Counted from the stretch's first letter, positions 25,869 to 37,056 are shown. The stretch: DNA of 64,000 nucleotides from Flavobacterium azooxidireducens (GCF_023195775.1 NZ_CP096205.1:2668001-2732000), one strand, 5' to 3'. Made by a program: numbers and translations. The notes: generated from the sequence alone by a model not told the origin.

Positions 25869-28800
25869 CGGCTAGTGGAACCCATAGTTTTAATAACACT
25901 TGTACGAGTCATTTGTTTGAAAGTTTTACAATTTCAGGTCAAACATTTAGTCAACCCAATCTATATTTACGATGTGGTAATACCTTAGGAGAGAATTTTA
26001 CAAATTGTTTGACACCAACGGACTATCTCAATTTTTCTAATACTGATCGTTATTATGGAAATTCAAATAGTCAGTTTGAATCTGAATCTCAAAATTTCTC
26101 TAGTCTGATTTTTAATTCAACTTCGGAAATGATTACGCCTCCTGTTTTTATAACTTCTTCTTTTCCAGCCAACAAATTGAGTTTTGATTATCATGGAACA
26201 TATGAAGGTAGTGATGCTTACTATTCAGGTTCGACTATTTTTACAAATTATAGCTCAACATCAAATGATTTAGTTGGTACATTAGTATTGAAACGTTTAT
26301 CAAGTCCCTTTAATATAATTAATACGTTTAACATAACTCTTCAAATTTCCCAAACAAATTATATCCCATTTAATGCATCAATCAACGGAAATCCATTATT
26401 CGACAGTAATTATGCTTATTTTACCACAGGTGTAAACGGCAGTAATGGATTTAATGTATTTAGAAATCATATATTAGCATTGTATCCCGGAGCAGATGTT
26501 TTTTATGTCAATAGTAGTAATTCAATTTCTGTTAGAATATTCAATACTACAGACGATTTGAGTGAAATAACTATCTCTACTGCTGATAATCAGGTAACTA
26601 ATTCTTATGATATTGTAGAAACCAATTGTGATCCCTTTCTTAGAATTTCTCCAAACAATAATTTTGTGAAAAAGGGTTGGGAAAATTACAAACCGTCTCA
26701 AGATGAAGTGAAGTTTAATGAAATGAAAATGGTGTCTGAGGGGGCTGAATTAAAACTACCCTTTTCACATTTGACACTATTTTATGAGCTTCTTTTGAAT
26801 GAAGAAACTTCAAAAGAATTAGGTTCACAGAATTTTTTGTGGAGTAAAGAGGAAGGTTTAGAAAAATGGTTGGATTCCAACGGTTTAGAAGTTAAAGATC
26901 CAACGGTTTTAGCAATTTTAAAACAACAATTGCCTTCTTACATGCCCTTAGCTTATTTTGAACTAAAAGAAAAGCAACAAGAAAAAGAATATGAGCAAAG
27001 GCTACTAGCACAAAAAGAGGCAAAAGAATGGCTTAAAGACAATAACTTTTATCAAAAATTGGAGGATAGGAACCAACAGCTTATTCAATCAAAAAAACAA
27101 GATAATCTTTTAAAATCTAAGTCAAACGATGTCAATTCAAATAAAAAAGAAGGTCTGTTTTCAAAAGGCAATTTAGATATTTTTACAGGAGGAAATCCTC
27201 CTTCTACCACAAATTCTTATGTTTTTGAGAATTCGTTTCCTTTTGGTGATCCCGAATGCCCTTCTTTTTTGAATACTGAATTTTTGGTCACCGGAGAAGA
27301 ACCGATACCATCTTTTAATAGTTATTTTTCCCCTTTAGGAAGTAGTTCTACCAAAGGCGAAGGAATTGGTGGTTATTTAGGACTAATAGGGGTTGGGTGT
27401 AATTGGTTTGCCAAGAATATTACCTTCGGTTTTGGCATTGGTGTTTCAGGAAACCGAACTAAATCACAAGTTAGTTTAATAGATATTAATGGTGATGGGT
27501 TGAGCGATATTGTTACACAAAGTGGTGATGTTATACGCTATCGTCCTCATATTGTTAACCGGACGATTAATGAAGAAGGGGAAGAGGTGATTAGCCACAG
27601 TTTCGGTTTAAACCGTATGATTACTGGTATTGATCGCTTTTATTATTCTACCGGTAAATCGGAACAATATAATTTTTCATTCAATTCTATTTTTTCTATA
27701 GGTTGGGAAAAATCAACTTCTAAATCCACTACAAATATCTATTTTACGGATGCCAATGGCGACGGACTAATTGATATTGTTAAAAATGGCCTGGTTTATT
27801 TTAATCATGTTGAAAGCGATGGTGCTTTGACCTTTATTCCTGATAGCAAGGCATCCGAAAATTTAGTTATCGTTGCAGCACCTGTTTCAGTTTCAGAGCC
27901 CGAAGAAGATCCTGAGTTTACTTTGCCATCTTATGATGTAGTCAAGGTTTGGGAAGCACCTGCGGATGGTGTCATTACGATAAATAACGACATTACCTTA
28001 TTAGATTCAAGTCAATCAGCAGTCGTTACCGTAGAAAAAAAGAATGCTACCGTTGAGACGCAACAGTGCTATTCGGTTGATTTTGTTGCTCCAAACGTTA
28101 CGTCAACTCTATATAAATATAGTACTGACGGATCTTTCTATAGTATAAATAATGCTACACATACAAATAGTCAAATTTATGGTTCATGCCAACGTACTTC
28201 TACAAGAATCAATAGTTTTAAATTCAATTCATCTTCACCAGTTTATACGCCTAGTTCTCCTAATTTACTGTTTGTAAGTCATGGAAATAGTCAACAAGGC
28301 ACATTGAATCAGTGCTCAGGTATTATTCCACAATACTGTTCGCCCTTTGATTTTAATAATACAGACTGTGCAGATATATCTATACGAAGTGCTAATTCAG
28401 TTGATACTATTACAAATTGGTTTTCTTCTATTCTAGATGGAAGCTCTGTTCCATATTCTTATTTGAGTTTTGAAAATTTATCACACAATATGCTGGAGAT
28501 AAATAATTTTGGGACTTCACATCTTTATTCTTTTATGAATCGCTATGGCTATAAGTTTTCTTTTTTTTCAACTTCAAATCAATTTAATGGAGTTTTTAAA
28601 AATGGTTATAACTTAAGTGGATCAATTTGGACATCCAACCAATTTCCCGATCAAGAACTTACACATACAAATCTTGGTAATTTAACAGTTGGTGTTAATG
28701 CGTATGTGCACATTAATGGAAATTTATTAGGAACTTTTAATTTAGTAGATAATTTCAGTGCTTTTCAAAGTGCTTTTCAATCTGTCTATGGAAATGCTTA

Positions 28801-31800
28801 TCAATTAACTGCACCTACCTCTGCCAACAATTATACAATAGGAATTCAGATGTATGGCAGTACCGCTTTTTCGTCTGTAACTGTTACTCCAGTTGCAACA
28901 CCAAATCAGGCCACGAATTATCCATTCAACGTAACTGAAAATTGCGGAGTACAACGTTCCGGTGTAATTACTAACGATTTAATTTCAGCTAATTATACTA
29001 ATTTAGAACCAACCAAAGAAGCCAAGGAGTTTGCTATGAACAAATGGTTTGCGGAAGGAAAAGAACTTGTATTACCTTATGATGAGGTTCATCCAACATT
29101 ATTTTTTGATTTTACTGAAAATGATAAAGATAACACTGTTTCCGGTATTTATAAAATGGTAATCAAATCCTTTCAGGCGTTTTGGTTTGACCAAAATGAA
29201 AATCCTATTCAGGGAGATTTATCTTCCAAATTATCTTTGCTGAGCGGAATTGATACTAAAAAGTATGCCGAAGATTTTCAAAATAAACATATTCAACTTG
29301 CTGAACAAGACAGGGTAAAACGTCAACAAAATGCTCAAAAATGGTTGGCGGATTATATTAAAACATACCAACAATTAACCCCTTCAAGAGTAGATTCGAC
29401 ATTTGCACGTTCTGAAAATCAATCGGAGTGTCAAGATACCAATGAATTGTGTTTGCTTTATGGAACAGAACTAAATTCAACGAATGTTAACGTTGTTAAT
29501 TCCTTAACTACCAATTGTAATGGACAACCTCTAGCAGTAGAAAAAGGCGACCGTATCTATTTTAGATTACATACTAAAACAGATAGTAATCCGCCGGTAA
29601 ATTGGAATCCGAGTATAAATTATGTTGACAGTCAGTATCAAAATGTCGTTGATCAAAATGGATATGATGTGTATAATACTTCCTATTCAGATGGTTTTGT
29701 TCTAACACAATCTAGAGCCTTTACAGTTCCCGGAAAGCAAGGTAATGCTTCTATAACATGGCAACCTTTTACTATAAATCAACCTTCGAATGATGTTGTC
29801 TATAAAATAATTAAACAAGCTGTAAATATAGAAACTCAGCAGTTAGTAGCAGGATCTGAATCAGTAATTTATTCTCAAGTTTGTGCTTCTAACGCTACTA
29901 CCGGTGTTAATCCTACTGGTTTATCAGCAATTAATTTTACTGATAATGGCACAATCACACAATTTTTATTTGTGGCGGAATCAACCTCAAATGTAAAGTG
30001 GAAGGAGTATCAATGGAATCCGGTTGTGACCACTACACTATCAGAAAACGTAATTGGTGAAAATGGCACAGAAGGTGTAATTACTTCCACAGAAATCAAT
30101 TATCCTGTTGTAGATTACACGGTTTATAAACAGTATGTGTGCGGTCCTTTGTATTCTACTTTTGATGTTTCACAAGTAAACGGTGGAGCTAATTTGACTA
30201 TTCGGCCTATGTACGGAGGTGTCTTTTCTTCCGGAGATTATGGAAAATTACATTTTGTTGTTAAAAATAACGGCAAGCTTGTTGGAAGCAGAAGCTTGGT
30301 TGTGAACAACGGTAGCTTACAAAGTTTGAGTGGTTTACCTGCTTATGATAATCCTATTCCGATGGATAATTTAATCGGTTCGCAAATAGAGATTGGTTTT
30401 TATGCGGAAAATGATCAGGCTAATAAAGGAGGAGAACTTTTAGTTGCCAAACTTCAAGCTGCTGTGAATTCTACTGTTCGAATTAGTTATTCCGGTTCCA
30501 ATTATTCTGTTCCAAATAGTAATGTAAACTTACATCATCGCTATAATCGATTTGGACCGATGTACAGACAATGGGGGCAATTTTTCTACAATCCGGCACA
30601 AGTTACAGGAGCTACTACTTCAACGTATGGAAATTTAATTAAAGAAGATGTGTTGTTTTATGCGTATGATTTAGATGAACTTCAAAATTTAATTGATGGG
30701 GCAGAAGGTTTAGATCTTGTTATCACCGAAGAAGATTCAGGAGCTGCTGCTTTAGCAGACCTAACAAATTTACAATCGCAATACGAAGCTTTTGCTCAAG
30801 ATGGTTCTGCATTTTTGCCACCAACAGCTTTGCGAGAAACAGGAGCTGAGCCTAAATGGATTGCTTTTCACGGTGAAAATTATGCTGCAGAGCAGTCCTT
30901 TAAAGCAGCTCCCATGACACAATCATTATCGTCTGAATATGATGTTGAGCCTTATAATTACCAAGGATTACTTAATACAGGGGCAGTAGGAATAAATAAA
31001 GTTTTCAGGTCAAAAGGTCAAAATGTTTCTGCAGGAGCTAGTTATGCAGGAATTGGTATATCAGTTTCAAAGTCTATTCAAGGTAGTGGAAAATTAGTGA
31101 CTGATTACACTGATTTGAATGGTGATCGTTACCCAGATGTGGTTACTACCGATAAAATTCAGTTTACAACAAGAACCGGTGGATTAAATGCTGAAACAAA
31201 CCGACAAAATGAAGAACAAATAGTTACTTTAAACAGTAATAGTAATTTTGGTGTTGGCGTTTCGGGAGGATTTGGCGGAAAGAATGACGATCAAGGAGCA
31301 AAAGGTTCTACGCCACAAAAAATGACTACGACAACCAATAGTACTAAATCGAGTACCAGTATCGGATTGTCAGGTAATTTTTCAACAGGAAAAAGTTTTA
31401 CTGATAGTTTTTGGTCGGATGTGAATGGTGACGGACTTTCTGATTTAATCACAAAAAATGGAAATTCTATTCAAGTCTTTTTGAATAAAGGAGGAAAATT
31501 AGAAAGTAGTTCGGCTGTTTGGACAAATTTGGGTAATGTATTTGAAAGTCGAGCTACCAATATTGGCGGTGGAGTGGGGCTAAGCCTTTGGAATAGCAGT
31601 ATTCAAGGTGGCGTTTCATTAACTTCTTCTTGGAACAACACCAAAAACACCTTTTTAGATATTAACGGTGATGGATTAGTAGATTTTGTTGATACTGACG
31701 ATGAATTGAATGTCTCCATTAATAGGGGTAATCGTTTTATTGCCCAACAACAATGGAGTGATTATAATTTGAACAGAGAATCAGTTTCTGTAACTGCGGG

Positions 31801-34800
31801 AGGTAATTTAGCCTTTACAATTGCTCCTAATTTCGGGATTCCCTTTACAAGTTTGTGTATTAAGTTCTTTGCTATTACTGTTAGTGGAAACTTATCTACT
31901 TCTACCAATAAAACAGAAAAAACAATTACCGATTTTGATGGCGATGGTTATCCTGATTTAATTGAAAAAATTTCAGGAACACAAGTTAGAGTATATCATT
32001 CGAAAATAAGAAGAACAGATAAGTTGAAATCGGTTACTAATTCATTGGGAGGAAAATTTACATTGGATTATCAGGTGCATAAAATTAATTATGATAATCC
32101 TCATCCAAAATGGGTACTAAGTAGTGTTGAGATTAACGATAAATACAATTTGGTAAATGATGGGCAAGATATTTATAAAAAGAATTATGAATATGAAAAC
32201 CCGCGTTATGACCGAAGAGAACGTGATTTTTATGGCTTTGAAACCGTTAAATCGATTGATTATACAGTAGATGAAGAAGGAGTACAAGATGCGATTTATC
32301 GCACCTCTGTAACGAAGTATCATAATAGAAGTTACTTTTTAAAAGGACTTGTTAAAGAAACAGCCCTTTATAAAGGAAATATGGCAAGTAATTTGTTGTA
32401 TTCAAGGTCTGAAAATGACTATGAAATTAGAAGACTACTAGATGATAATTTAGTTGTTGATACCTCTACGGGCGGTATAATGTCTCAAACTTTTGACGTT
32501 GGCGGAACAGAGGGTAGAAGAAGTGCCATTGTTTTTTTAACCAAACAAAAAAGTTATGTTTATGAATTAGGTAGTTCACCTTTGGTTAATGAATCAGTAC
32601 TCAAGTATGACGAAAAAGGAAGAGTAATTGAATATGATTATATGGGAAATCCATCGGATACACAAGATAATTATAAAACCACCATCAAGTATCATGCTAT
32701 TTCATCCTTGACTGAAAAAAATATCATCAAAATTCCTGCTGAAGTGGTTGTTTCTATTAATGGTAATACTAAGCGAAAACGAGCCACTGATAACATTGAT
32801 AACAACACAGGAGTAATACAAACAATTAAAAGCTTTTATGCGAACAGTTCTGGTACTTTTGCTCAAGTGGATTTAAAATACAATGAATATGGTAATATTG
32901 TTCATATTTATTATCCTGAAAATGAAACAGCACAACGTATGGAGTATGCCTACGAGTATGATACCGATCATTATAAATATATTGTAAAAACCTCTGATGC
33001 CTTTGGGTATTTTTCTGAAACTAGCTACAACCCTAGATTTGATGTGCCTGAAATGGTTAAGGATTTGGCGGATAATAAAACGCTCTATAAATATGATTCT
33101 TACGGTCGTTTGACTGTTGTTGTAGGTCCAAAAGAGATTGAAAATCAAAACCCTTATACTATTGCTTTTTCGTATTTTCCAAAATATACCGATTTACAAA
33201 GCAGTCCTTATCAAGGTCTCGTTACTGAAGAAGAGTTTGTGCCGGTGGCTTTGACCAATCATTTTGATGACCAACATAGCAATAATACTATTGATACTTA
33301 CACCTTTGTAGATGGTATGAGTAGGGTAATGCAAGTGAAAAAAGATATTACCATTAATAAAAATGAAGATCCAACGCTTTCACCAAATTATGGAGAGATG
33401 ATGTCTGTTTCCGGTGCAGTTAGTTACGATGAGTTTGGTAGAGCTATTAGACAATTTCATCCTAGTTTAGAAGGAAAATCAAATTCAATCAACATTAAAT
33501 ATAATCAAGACGCAATTACTCACTTTAAACAAAGTATTTACGATGAATTGGATCGAGTTGTTGAAAGTATTGATGAAGAAGGTAATCAATCTTTTGCTGA
33601 ATATTCTATTGAAGGAACTTTTCACAAAACACGTTCTGTCACCCAACAAACCAGTTCAGTTGACATTATATCTGAATCATTTAAAGATGTAAATGGTCGC
33701 GTTATAAAAACAAATAATGTTGGCCCGAACGGTGACATATTTACCCACTTTGGTTATAATGCTATTGGTGAGTTGTTGAATTATACGGATGATATGGGGA
33801 TGGTGACTTCTTATAAATATGATTTATTAGGCAGAAAAGTATATATGAACCATCCTGACCGTGGTGATATGTTTTATCGCTATGATGATGCCAGTAATTT
33901 AACTTATTTACAGACATCTAATTTGGCTACTGATAACGAATTTGTTCACTATAGCTATAATTATAATCGTTTGGAGTCTATCGAATTTCCTGAAGTTGTT
34001 CCGGGAGTTGATAACCTTTCCAATGTCAATTATACCTTTGGTGCACTTGGTTCAGGAAACGAAACCGGAAGATTAATTTGTCAGGAAGATGCTTCAGGGA
34101 GGCAAGAGTTCAAGTACGGTAACATGGGTGAAGTTATCTTAAATAAACGAACCATTATTGCTCCAACTCCCAATTTGCCCAATCGCACCTATGTGACTCA
34201 ATTTGCTTATGACAGTTGGAATCGACTGCAAGGTATGGTGTATCCTGATGGCGAAAAAGTGTCCTATTTTTATGATTTAGGAGGTAACCTAAACGGAGTG
34301 GAAGGTGATCATCGTTATGTGGAACGAGTGGATTATGACCATTATGAGCAACGTCGCTACATTAAATATGGAAACGGCACTGAAACAATTTATGATTATA
34401 GTCCCGAGTTGCGAAGACTTGAGCAGTTGCAGGTGTTAACGTCAAACAATGAACACTTATTGAAAAATGCGTATGCGTATGATTTTGTTGGCAACGTGAC
34501 TAAAATTGAGAACTCCGCTACTTATCATAGTGTTAATCGTATGGGTGGGAAATACGAACACAATTATGGTTATGATAATTTGAATCGTTTGATTGGAGCT
34601 AAAGGCGGCTTTAGTGGTCATGCGAGTCAGTTAGAAATTGGTAATGATTTCAAGTCGGAGTACAAATTAAAGATGGATTATAATTCTACTCATGGTATAG
34701 TCAATAAATCACAAGACCATAGTAAAAATGATATTGCTTATTTGCCAAACACATACGCTAACGATTATTCCTATTTTGAAGGAACACATAAGTTGAAGCA

Positions 34801-36385
34801 AATAGATAATCCTACCAACGGTGATTTCGAGAGTTTTAACTATGACCAAAATGGAAATATTATTTCCAGAGTAAATCAGGATAATAATCAGAAATATTAT
34901 TTTTGGGATGAATCGGATCGTTTACGGGTTGCAGTGGAACGTGTACGACTCCATCATTATATTTATGATGCAGGAGGGCAACGTGTGTTAAAAGCTTCTT
35001 CCTCCATGGAAGATTTGTATGAAAACGGACAGTTGGTGAGCAGTACCGTTCAAATGGGTAATTACACTTCCTATCCAAGTGCATTTTTGGTAGTGGATCC
35101 GGATGGGGTTTACAGTAAGCATTATTATGCCGGTGCTCAGCGAATTGCGGCCCGTGTTGGGGAAGAGAGTGCCGATCGATTATTTCCTGAAGATTCGGAA
35201 AGATTTTGTTCTAGAAGAAGTTCCGGACGAACCGAAGACGAACACAAAAAATTGCAACAAGACGATTTGCAATATTATTTAGAAAAGGGAGAAATAAAAA
35301 CCAAATTGAGCTTTAAAGAGTACAAGCCTCAACTTGATAAAGAAGAGGACGAAACAACTTCCTATAGTGATAATGGAGAATCCTATGCCGCTCGACCAAA
35401 AGACCAGATTTATTATTACCACCCGGATCATCTAGGTACAGCGACATTTTTAACAGACGGGAATGGGTTACCTTATGAATTTTTCTTAAATTTACCTTTC
35501 GGAGAAACGATGGCCGAGCAACATAGTCAAACATCTGATTATGAAAACCGCTGGAAGTTTACGGGGCATGAGTTGGATAGGGAGACCGGTTTGTATTATG
35601 CGGGAGCGAGGTATTATGATCCGAAGATAAGTATTTGGTTGAGTGTGGATCCGTTGGCGGAGAAGTATCCTCAAAAAAACCCTTATCATTATGTTAGTTG
35701 TAATCCAATAAATAGAATTGATCCGGATGGAAGAGATGATTATGAAATTGATAAACAAGGTAACTTAATAAATCGAATTGAAAATAAGAGAGTAGATAGT
35801 TTTCACATTGTTGAGCAAGATAGCGATGGTAAATGGAATAGAGTTGAAGGTAAATCAGTCAGTTTTGCATATGGAACAGTTGAAAGTGTTCGTTCTGAAA
35901 GTGCTACATATAGTAAGAGAGAAAATGGATCACGTGTTGAAGCATCAACTAATGTTGATATTTATAAAATAAGGGGTGATAAAAATGGAGAAAAAATGTT
36001 TGAATTTGTTGCAGATAATACGAGTGTAGAGTGGTCACACATTAAAACCGGTGTTGAAGGGAATAGGGGTTTAAACTTTATTACAACTGGTCACATTGAA
36101 TATTCAGAGCCAGGTGTTAAGACTGTCATTAATGGGCAACTACAGTTCAATTATACAATAAGAGAGATAAATCATAATCATCCAAAAAACACACCATATC
36201 CTTCAGGAATACCTGGATTTACTGGTGATGTTGGAGATGTTCCATTTGCAAAAACAGTTTCAGACTGGTACGAAAGTAAATACCCTGAAAGAAATAGTAT
36301 TCCAAGTTTCAATATTTATATACCAAAAAGTAAAAGTTATGTGCCTTTTAGTAGAAACTCAAAAAAGTCTGATTATGGTTTTTAA
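25805..36385 (+). CDS. SpvB/TcdB/RHS giant polymorphic toxin, main part with JAB-like tip
   Basis: This 3,526-aa ORF is the frame-shifted continuation of the SpvB part; reading really resumes near 25784. Two copies of an unknown insert domain lie at about residues 20-460 and 750-1210. FG-GAP/VCBS-like calcium motifs (DINGDGLSD, DANGDGLID, DLNGDRYPD, DVNGDGLSD, DFDGDGYPD) lie at about 558, 645, 1770, 1872, 1950 and 2041. YD/RHS repeats span about 2430-3050 (YKYDLLGRK, YDQNGNI), and the RHS core is at 3200-3312 (DHLGTATFLTDGNGLPYEFF, YYGARYYD-like YYAGARYYDPKISIWLSVDP). The unique tip (3313-3526) has NHNHP and PSGIPGFTGDVGDVPF, like the JAB-like toxin 1 metalloprotease family. I infer an exported, shell-forming toxin. 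A putative immunity gene follows. Confidence 0.92.
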   Translation: MFVFPVPKYTIYNFRNSHSPITASGTHSFNNTCTSHLFESFTISGQTFSQPNLYLRCGNTLGENFTNCLTPTDYLNFSNTDRYYGNSNSQFESESQNFSSLIFNSTSEMITPPVFITSSFPANKLSFDYHGTYEGSDAYYSGSTIFTNYSSTSNDLVGTLVLKRLSSPFNIINTFNITLQISQTNYIPFNASINGNPLFDSNYAYFTTGVNGSNGFNVFRNHILALYPGADVFYVNSSNSISVRIFNTTDDLSEITISTADNQVTNSYDIVETNCDPFLRISPNNNFVKKGWENYKPSQDEVKFNEMKMVSEGAELKLPFSHLTLFYELLLNEETSKELGSQNFLWSKEEGLEKWLDSNGLEVKDPTVLAILKQQLPSYMPLAYFELKEKQQEKEYEQRLLAQKEAKEWLKDNNFYQKLEDRNQQLIQSKKQDNLLKSKSNDVNSNKKEGLFSKGNLDIFTGGNPPSTTNSYVFENSFPFGDPECPSFLNTEFLVTGEEPIPSFNSYFSPLGSSSTKGEGIGGYLGLIGVGCNWFAKNITFGFGIGVSGNRTKSQVSLIDINGDGLSDIVTQSGDVIRYRPHIVNRTINEEGEEVISHSFGLNRMITGIDRFYYSTGKSEQYNFSFNSIFSIGWEKSTSKSTTNIYFTDANGDGLIDIVKNGLVYFNHVESDGALTFIPDSKASENLVIVAAPVSVSEPEEDPEFTLPSYDVVKVWEAPADGVITINNDITLLDSSQSAVVTVEKKNATVETQQCYSVDFVAPNVTSTLYKYSTDGSFYSINNATHTNSQIYGSCQRTSTRINSFKFNSSSPVYTPSSPNLLFVSHGNSQQGTLNQCSGIIPQYCSPFDFNNTDCADISIRSANSVDTITNWFSSILDGSSVPYSYLSFENLSHNMLEINNFGTSHLYSFMNRYGYKFSFFSTSNQFNGVFKNGYNLSGSIWTSNQFPDQELTHTNLGNLTVGVNAYVHINGNLLGTFNLVDNFSAFQSAFQSVYGNAYQLTAPTSANNYTIGIQMYGSTAFSSVTVTPVATPNQATNYPFNVTENCGVQRSGVITNDLISANYTNLEPTKEAKEFAMNKWFAEGKELVLPYDEVHPTLFFDFTENDKDNTVSGIYKMVIKSFQAFWFDQNENPIQGDLSSKLSLLSGIDTKKYAEDFQNKHIQLAEQDRVKRQQNAQKWLADYIKTYQQLTPSRVDSTFARSENQSECQDTNELCLLYGTELNSTNVNVVNSLTTNCNGQPLAVEKGDRIYFRLHTKTDSNPPVNWNPSINYVDSQYQNVVDQNGYDVYNTSYSDGFVLTQSRAFTVPGKQGNASITWQPFTINQPSNDVVYKIIKQAVNIETQQLVAGSESVIYSQVCASNATTGVNPTGLSAINFTDNGTITQFLFVAESTSNVKWKEYQWNPVVTTTLSENVIGENGTEGVITSTEINYPVVDYTVYKQYVCGPLYSTFDVSQVNGGANLTIRPMYGGVFSSGDYGKLHFVVKNNGKLVGSRSLVVNNGSLQSLSGLPAYDNPIPMDNLIGSQIEIGFYAENDQANKGGELLVAKLQAAVNSTVRISYSGSNYSVPNSNVNLHHRYNRFGPMYRQWGQFFYNPAQVTGATTSTYGNLIKEDVLFYAYDLDELQNLIDGAEGLDLVITEEDSGAAALADLTNLQSQYEAFAQDGSAFLPPTALRETGAEPKWIAFHGENYAAEQSFKAAPMTQSLSSEYDVEPYNYQGLLNTGAVGINKVFRSKGQNVSAGASYAGIGISVSKSIQGSGKLVTDYTDLNGDRYPDVVTTDKIQFTTRTGGLNAETNRQNEEQIVTLNSNSNFGVGVSGGFGGKNDDQGAKGSTPQKMTTTTNSTKSSTSIGLSGNFSTGKSFTDSFWSDVNGDGLSDLITKNGNSIQVFLNKGGKLESSSAVWTNLGNVFESRATNIGGGVGLSLWNSSIQGGVSLTSSWNNTKNTFLDINGDGLVDFVDTDDELNVSINRGNRFIAQQQWSDYNLNRESVSVTAGGNLAFTIAPNFGIPFTSLCIKFFAITVSGNLSTSTNKTEKTITDFDGDGYPDLIEKISGTQVRVYHSKIRRTDKLKSVTNSLGGKFTLDYQVHKINYDNPHPKWVLSSVEINDKYNLVNDGQDIYKKNYEYENPRYDRRERDFYGFETVKSIDYTVDEEGVQDAIYRTSVTKYHNRSYFLKGLVKETALYKGNMASNLLYSRSENDYEIRRLLDDNLVVDTSTGGIMSQTFDVGGTEGRRSAIVFLTKQKSYVYELGSSPLVNESVLKYDEKGRVIEYDYMGNPSDTQDNYKTTIKYHAISSLTEKNIIKIPAEVVVSINGNTKRKRATDNIDNNTGVIQTIKSFYANSSGTFAQVDLKYNEYGNIVHIYYPENETAQRMEYAYEYDTDHYKYIVKTSDAFGYFSETSYNPRFDVPEMVKDLADNKTLYKYDSYGRLTVVVGPKEIENQNPYTIAFSYFPKYTDLQSSPYQGLVTEEEFVPVALTNHFDDQHSNNTIDTYTFVDGMSRVMQVKKDITINKNEDPTLSPNYGEMMSVSGAVSYDEFGRAIRQFHPSLEGKSNSINIKYNQDAITHFKQSIYDELDRVVESIDEEGNQSFAEYSIEGTFHKTRSVTQQTSSVDIISESFKDVNGRVIKTNNVGPNGDIFTHFGYNAIGELLNYTDDMGMVTSYKYDLLGRKVYMNHPDRGDMFYRYDDASNLTYLQTSNLATDNEFVHYSYNYNRLESIEFPEVVPGVDNLSNVNYTFGALGSGNETGRLICQEDASGRQEFKYGNMGEVILNKRTIIAPTPNLPNRTYVTQFAYDSWNRLQGMVYPDGEKVSYFYDLGGNLNGVEGDHRYVERVDYDHYEQRRYIKYGNGTETIYDYSPELRRLEQLQVLTSNNEHLLKNAYAYDFVGNVTKIENSATYHSVNRMGGKYEHNYGYDNLNRLIGAKGGFSGHASQLEIGNDFKSEYKLKMDYNSTHGIVNKSQDHSKNDIAYLPNTYANDYSYFEGTHKLKQIDNPTNGDFESFNYDQNGNIISRVNQDNNQKYYFWDESDRLRVAVERVRLHHYIYDAGGQRVLKASSSMEDLYENGQLVSSTVQMGNYTSYPSAFLVVDPDGVYSKHYYAGAQRIAARVGEESADRLFPEDSERFCSRRSSGRTEDEHKKLQQDDLQYYLEKGEIKTKLSFKEYKPQLDKEEDETTSYSDNGESYAARPKDQIYYYHPDHLGTATFLTDGNGLPYEFFLNLPFGETMAEQHSQTSDYENRWKFTGHELDRETGLYYAGARYYDPKISIWLSVDPLAEKYPQKNPYHYVSCNPINRIDPDGRDDYEIDKQGNLINRIENKRVDSFHIVEQDSDGKWNRVEGKSVSFAYGTVESVRSESATYSKRENGSRVEASTNVDIYKIRGDKNGEKMFEFVADNTSVEWSHIKTGVEGNRGLNFITTGHIEYSEPGVKTVINGQLQFNYTIREINHNHPKNTPYPSGIPGFTGDVGDVPFAKTVSDWYESKYPERNSIPSFNIYIPKSKSYVPFSRNSKKSDYGF
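35016..35668 (+). repeat. RHS core copy 1 (direct repeat with 36952-37218 and 38525-39192)
   Basis: From GATTTGTATGAAAACGGA to the SVDPLAEK codons, this segment is nearly identical in DNA to 38525-39192. Its last part (from the GNGLPYEFF codons) is also nearly identical to 36952-37218. The copies diverge abruptly just after LAEK, where the tip sequences begin. They are substrates for homologous recombination that would swap toxin tips. Confidence 0.9.
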
Positions 36386-36395
36386 GTTATATTAT

Positions 36396-36860
36396 ATGAA
36401 ATACATTATAATGACAATATTCTTATTAAAAGAAATTTCATGTTGCAGTCAAAATGAAAATTTTGAGCAAATCAAACTCGCAAGATATAAAATCAGCTGT
36501 GATTTAGAAACCGAATTAAATAAAATCATAGAAAGATTAAGTGAAGAGGATCGTAAACTTATTTTTTTTATAAGTATTAGTAAAGATAATGAAAGTTATT
36601 TTATATCAATAACAACAAATTTTGATGCAGATATCACAAAAAATTATACAGGATTCTTTTTATTAAATTCTAAACAGTTTTTAATTATTGAAGAGGCACC
36701 AAAAATTTTTTTTAAATTTGAAAGAATTGAGGAAATTTTATTAAAGTCAAGAAAAAAAAGAAATAATGATTTAATTGTTGATTCATATATTGATGAATTA
36801 CCTATGTGGTTAATGAGATTTAATAAAAATAAATATATAGAAGTTTATTCATCTTATTGA
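36396..36860 (+). CDS. Putative immunity lipoprotein for the JAB-like tip
   Basis: The 154-aa product starts at ATG 36396 (MKYIIMTIFLLKEISCCSQ), 10 bp after the RHS stop. The frame is open further upstream, but that part overlaps the toxin in another frame and looks non-coding. The N-terminus is a signal with a Cys pair that could be lipidated. The remainder is a mixed alpha/beta protein rich in Lys, Glu and Ile, with low GC typical of immunity genes. Its position directly after the toxin tip is the main evidence for an immunity role. Confidence 0.7.
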   Translation: MKYIIMTIFLLKEISCCSQNENFEQIKLARYKISCDLETELNKIIERLSEEDRKLIFFISISKDNESYFISITTNFDADITKNYTGFFLLNSKQFLIIEEAPKIFFKFERIEEILLKSRKKRNNDLIVDSYIDELPMWLMRFNKNKYIEVYSSY

Positions 36861-36950
36861 TTTTAGAGAAAAAATTCATGGACTTATTAAAGAAATGATA
36901 TTTAAAATTCAAGTCATTCATCATTTGAGAACATCAACATTTAAAAAAAA

Positions 36951-37056
36951 ATGAATGGTTTGCCTTACGAGTTTTTCTTAAATTTACCTTTCGGTGAAAC
37001 CGACGCAAGGAGGTTCATCGAACACAAAAAAAAAATAAGAGTCTGTGAGATAAACC
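36951..37056 (+). pseudogene. Fragment of RHS core broken by a 50-bp insertion
   Basis: ATG AAT GGT at 36951 opens NGLPYEFFLNLPFGET, identical to the RHS core. The frame then runs into about 50 bp of foreign sequence (containing AAGGAGG, a poly-A run and several stops in other frames) before the core resumes at ATG 37057 in another frame. The insertion separates this fragment from the orphan tip. Confidence 0.6.

Noticed and set aside
36225..36395. Upstream extension of the first immunity gene
   Set aside because: It overlaps the coding end of the RHS tip in another frame; the signal peptide starting at 36396 gives the natural start.
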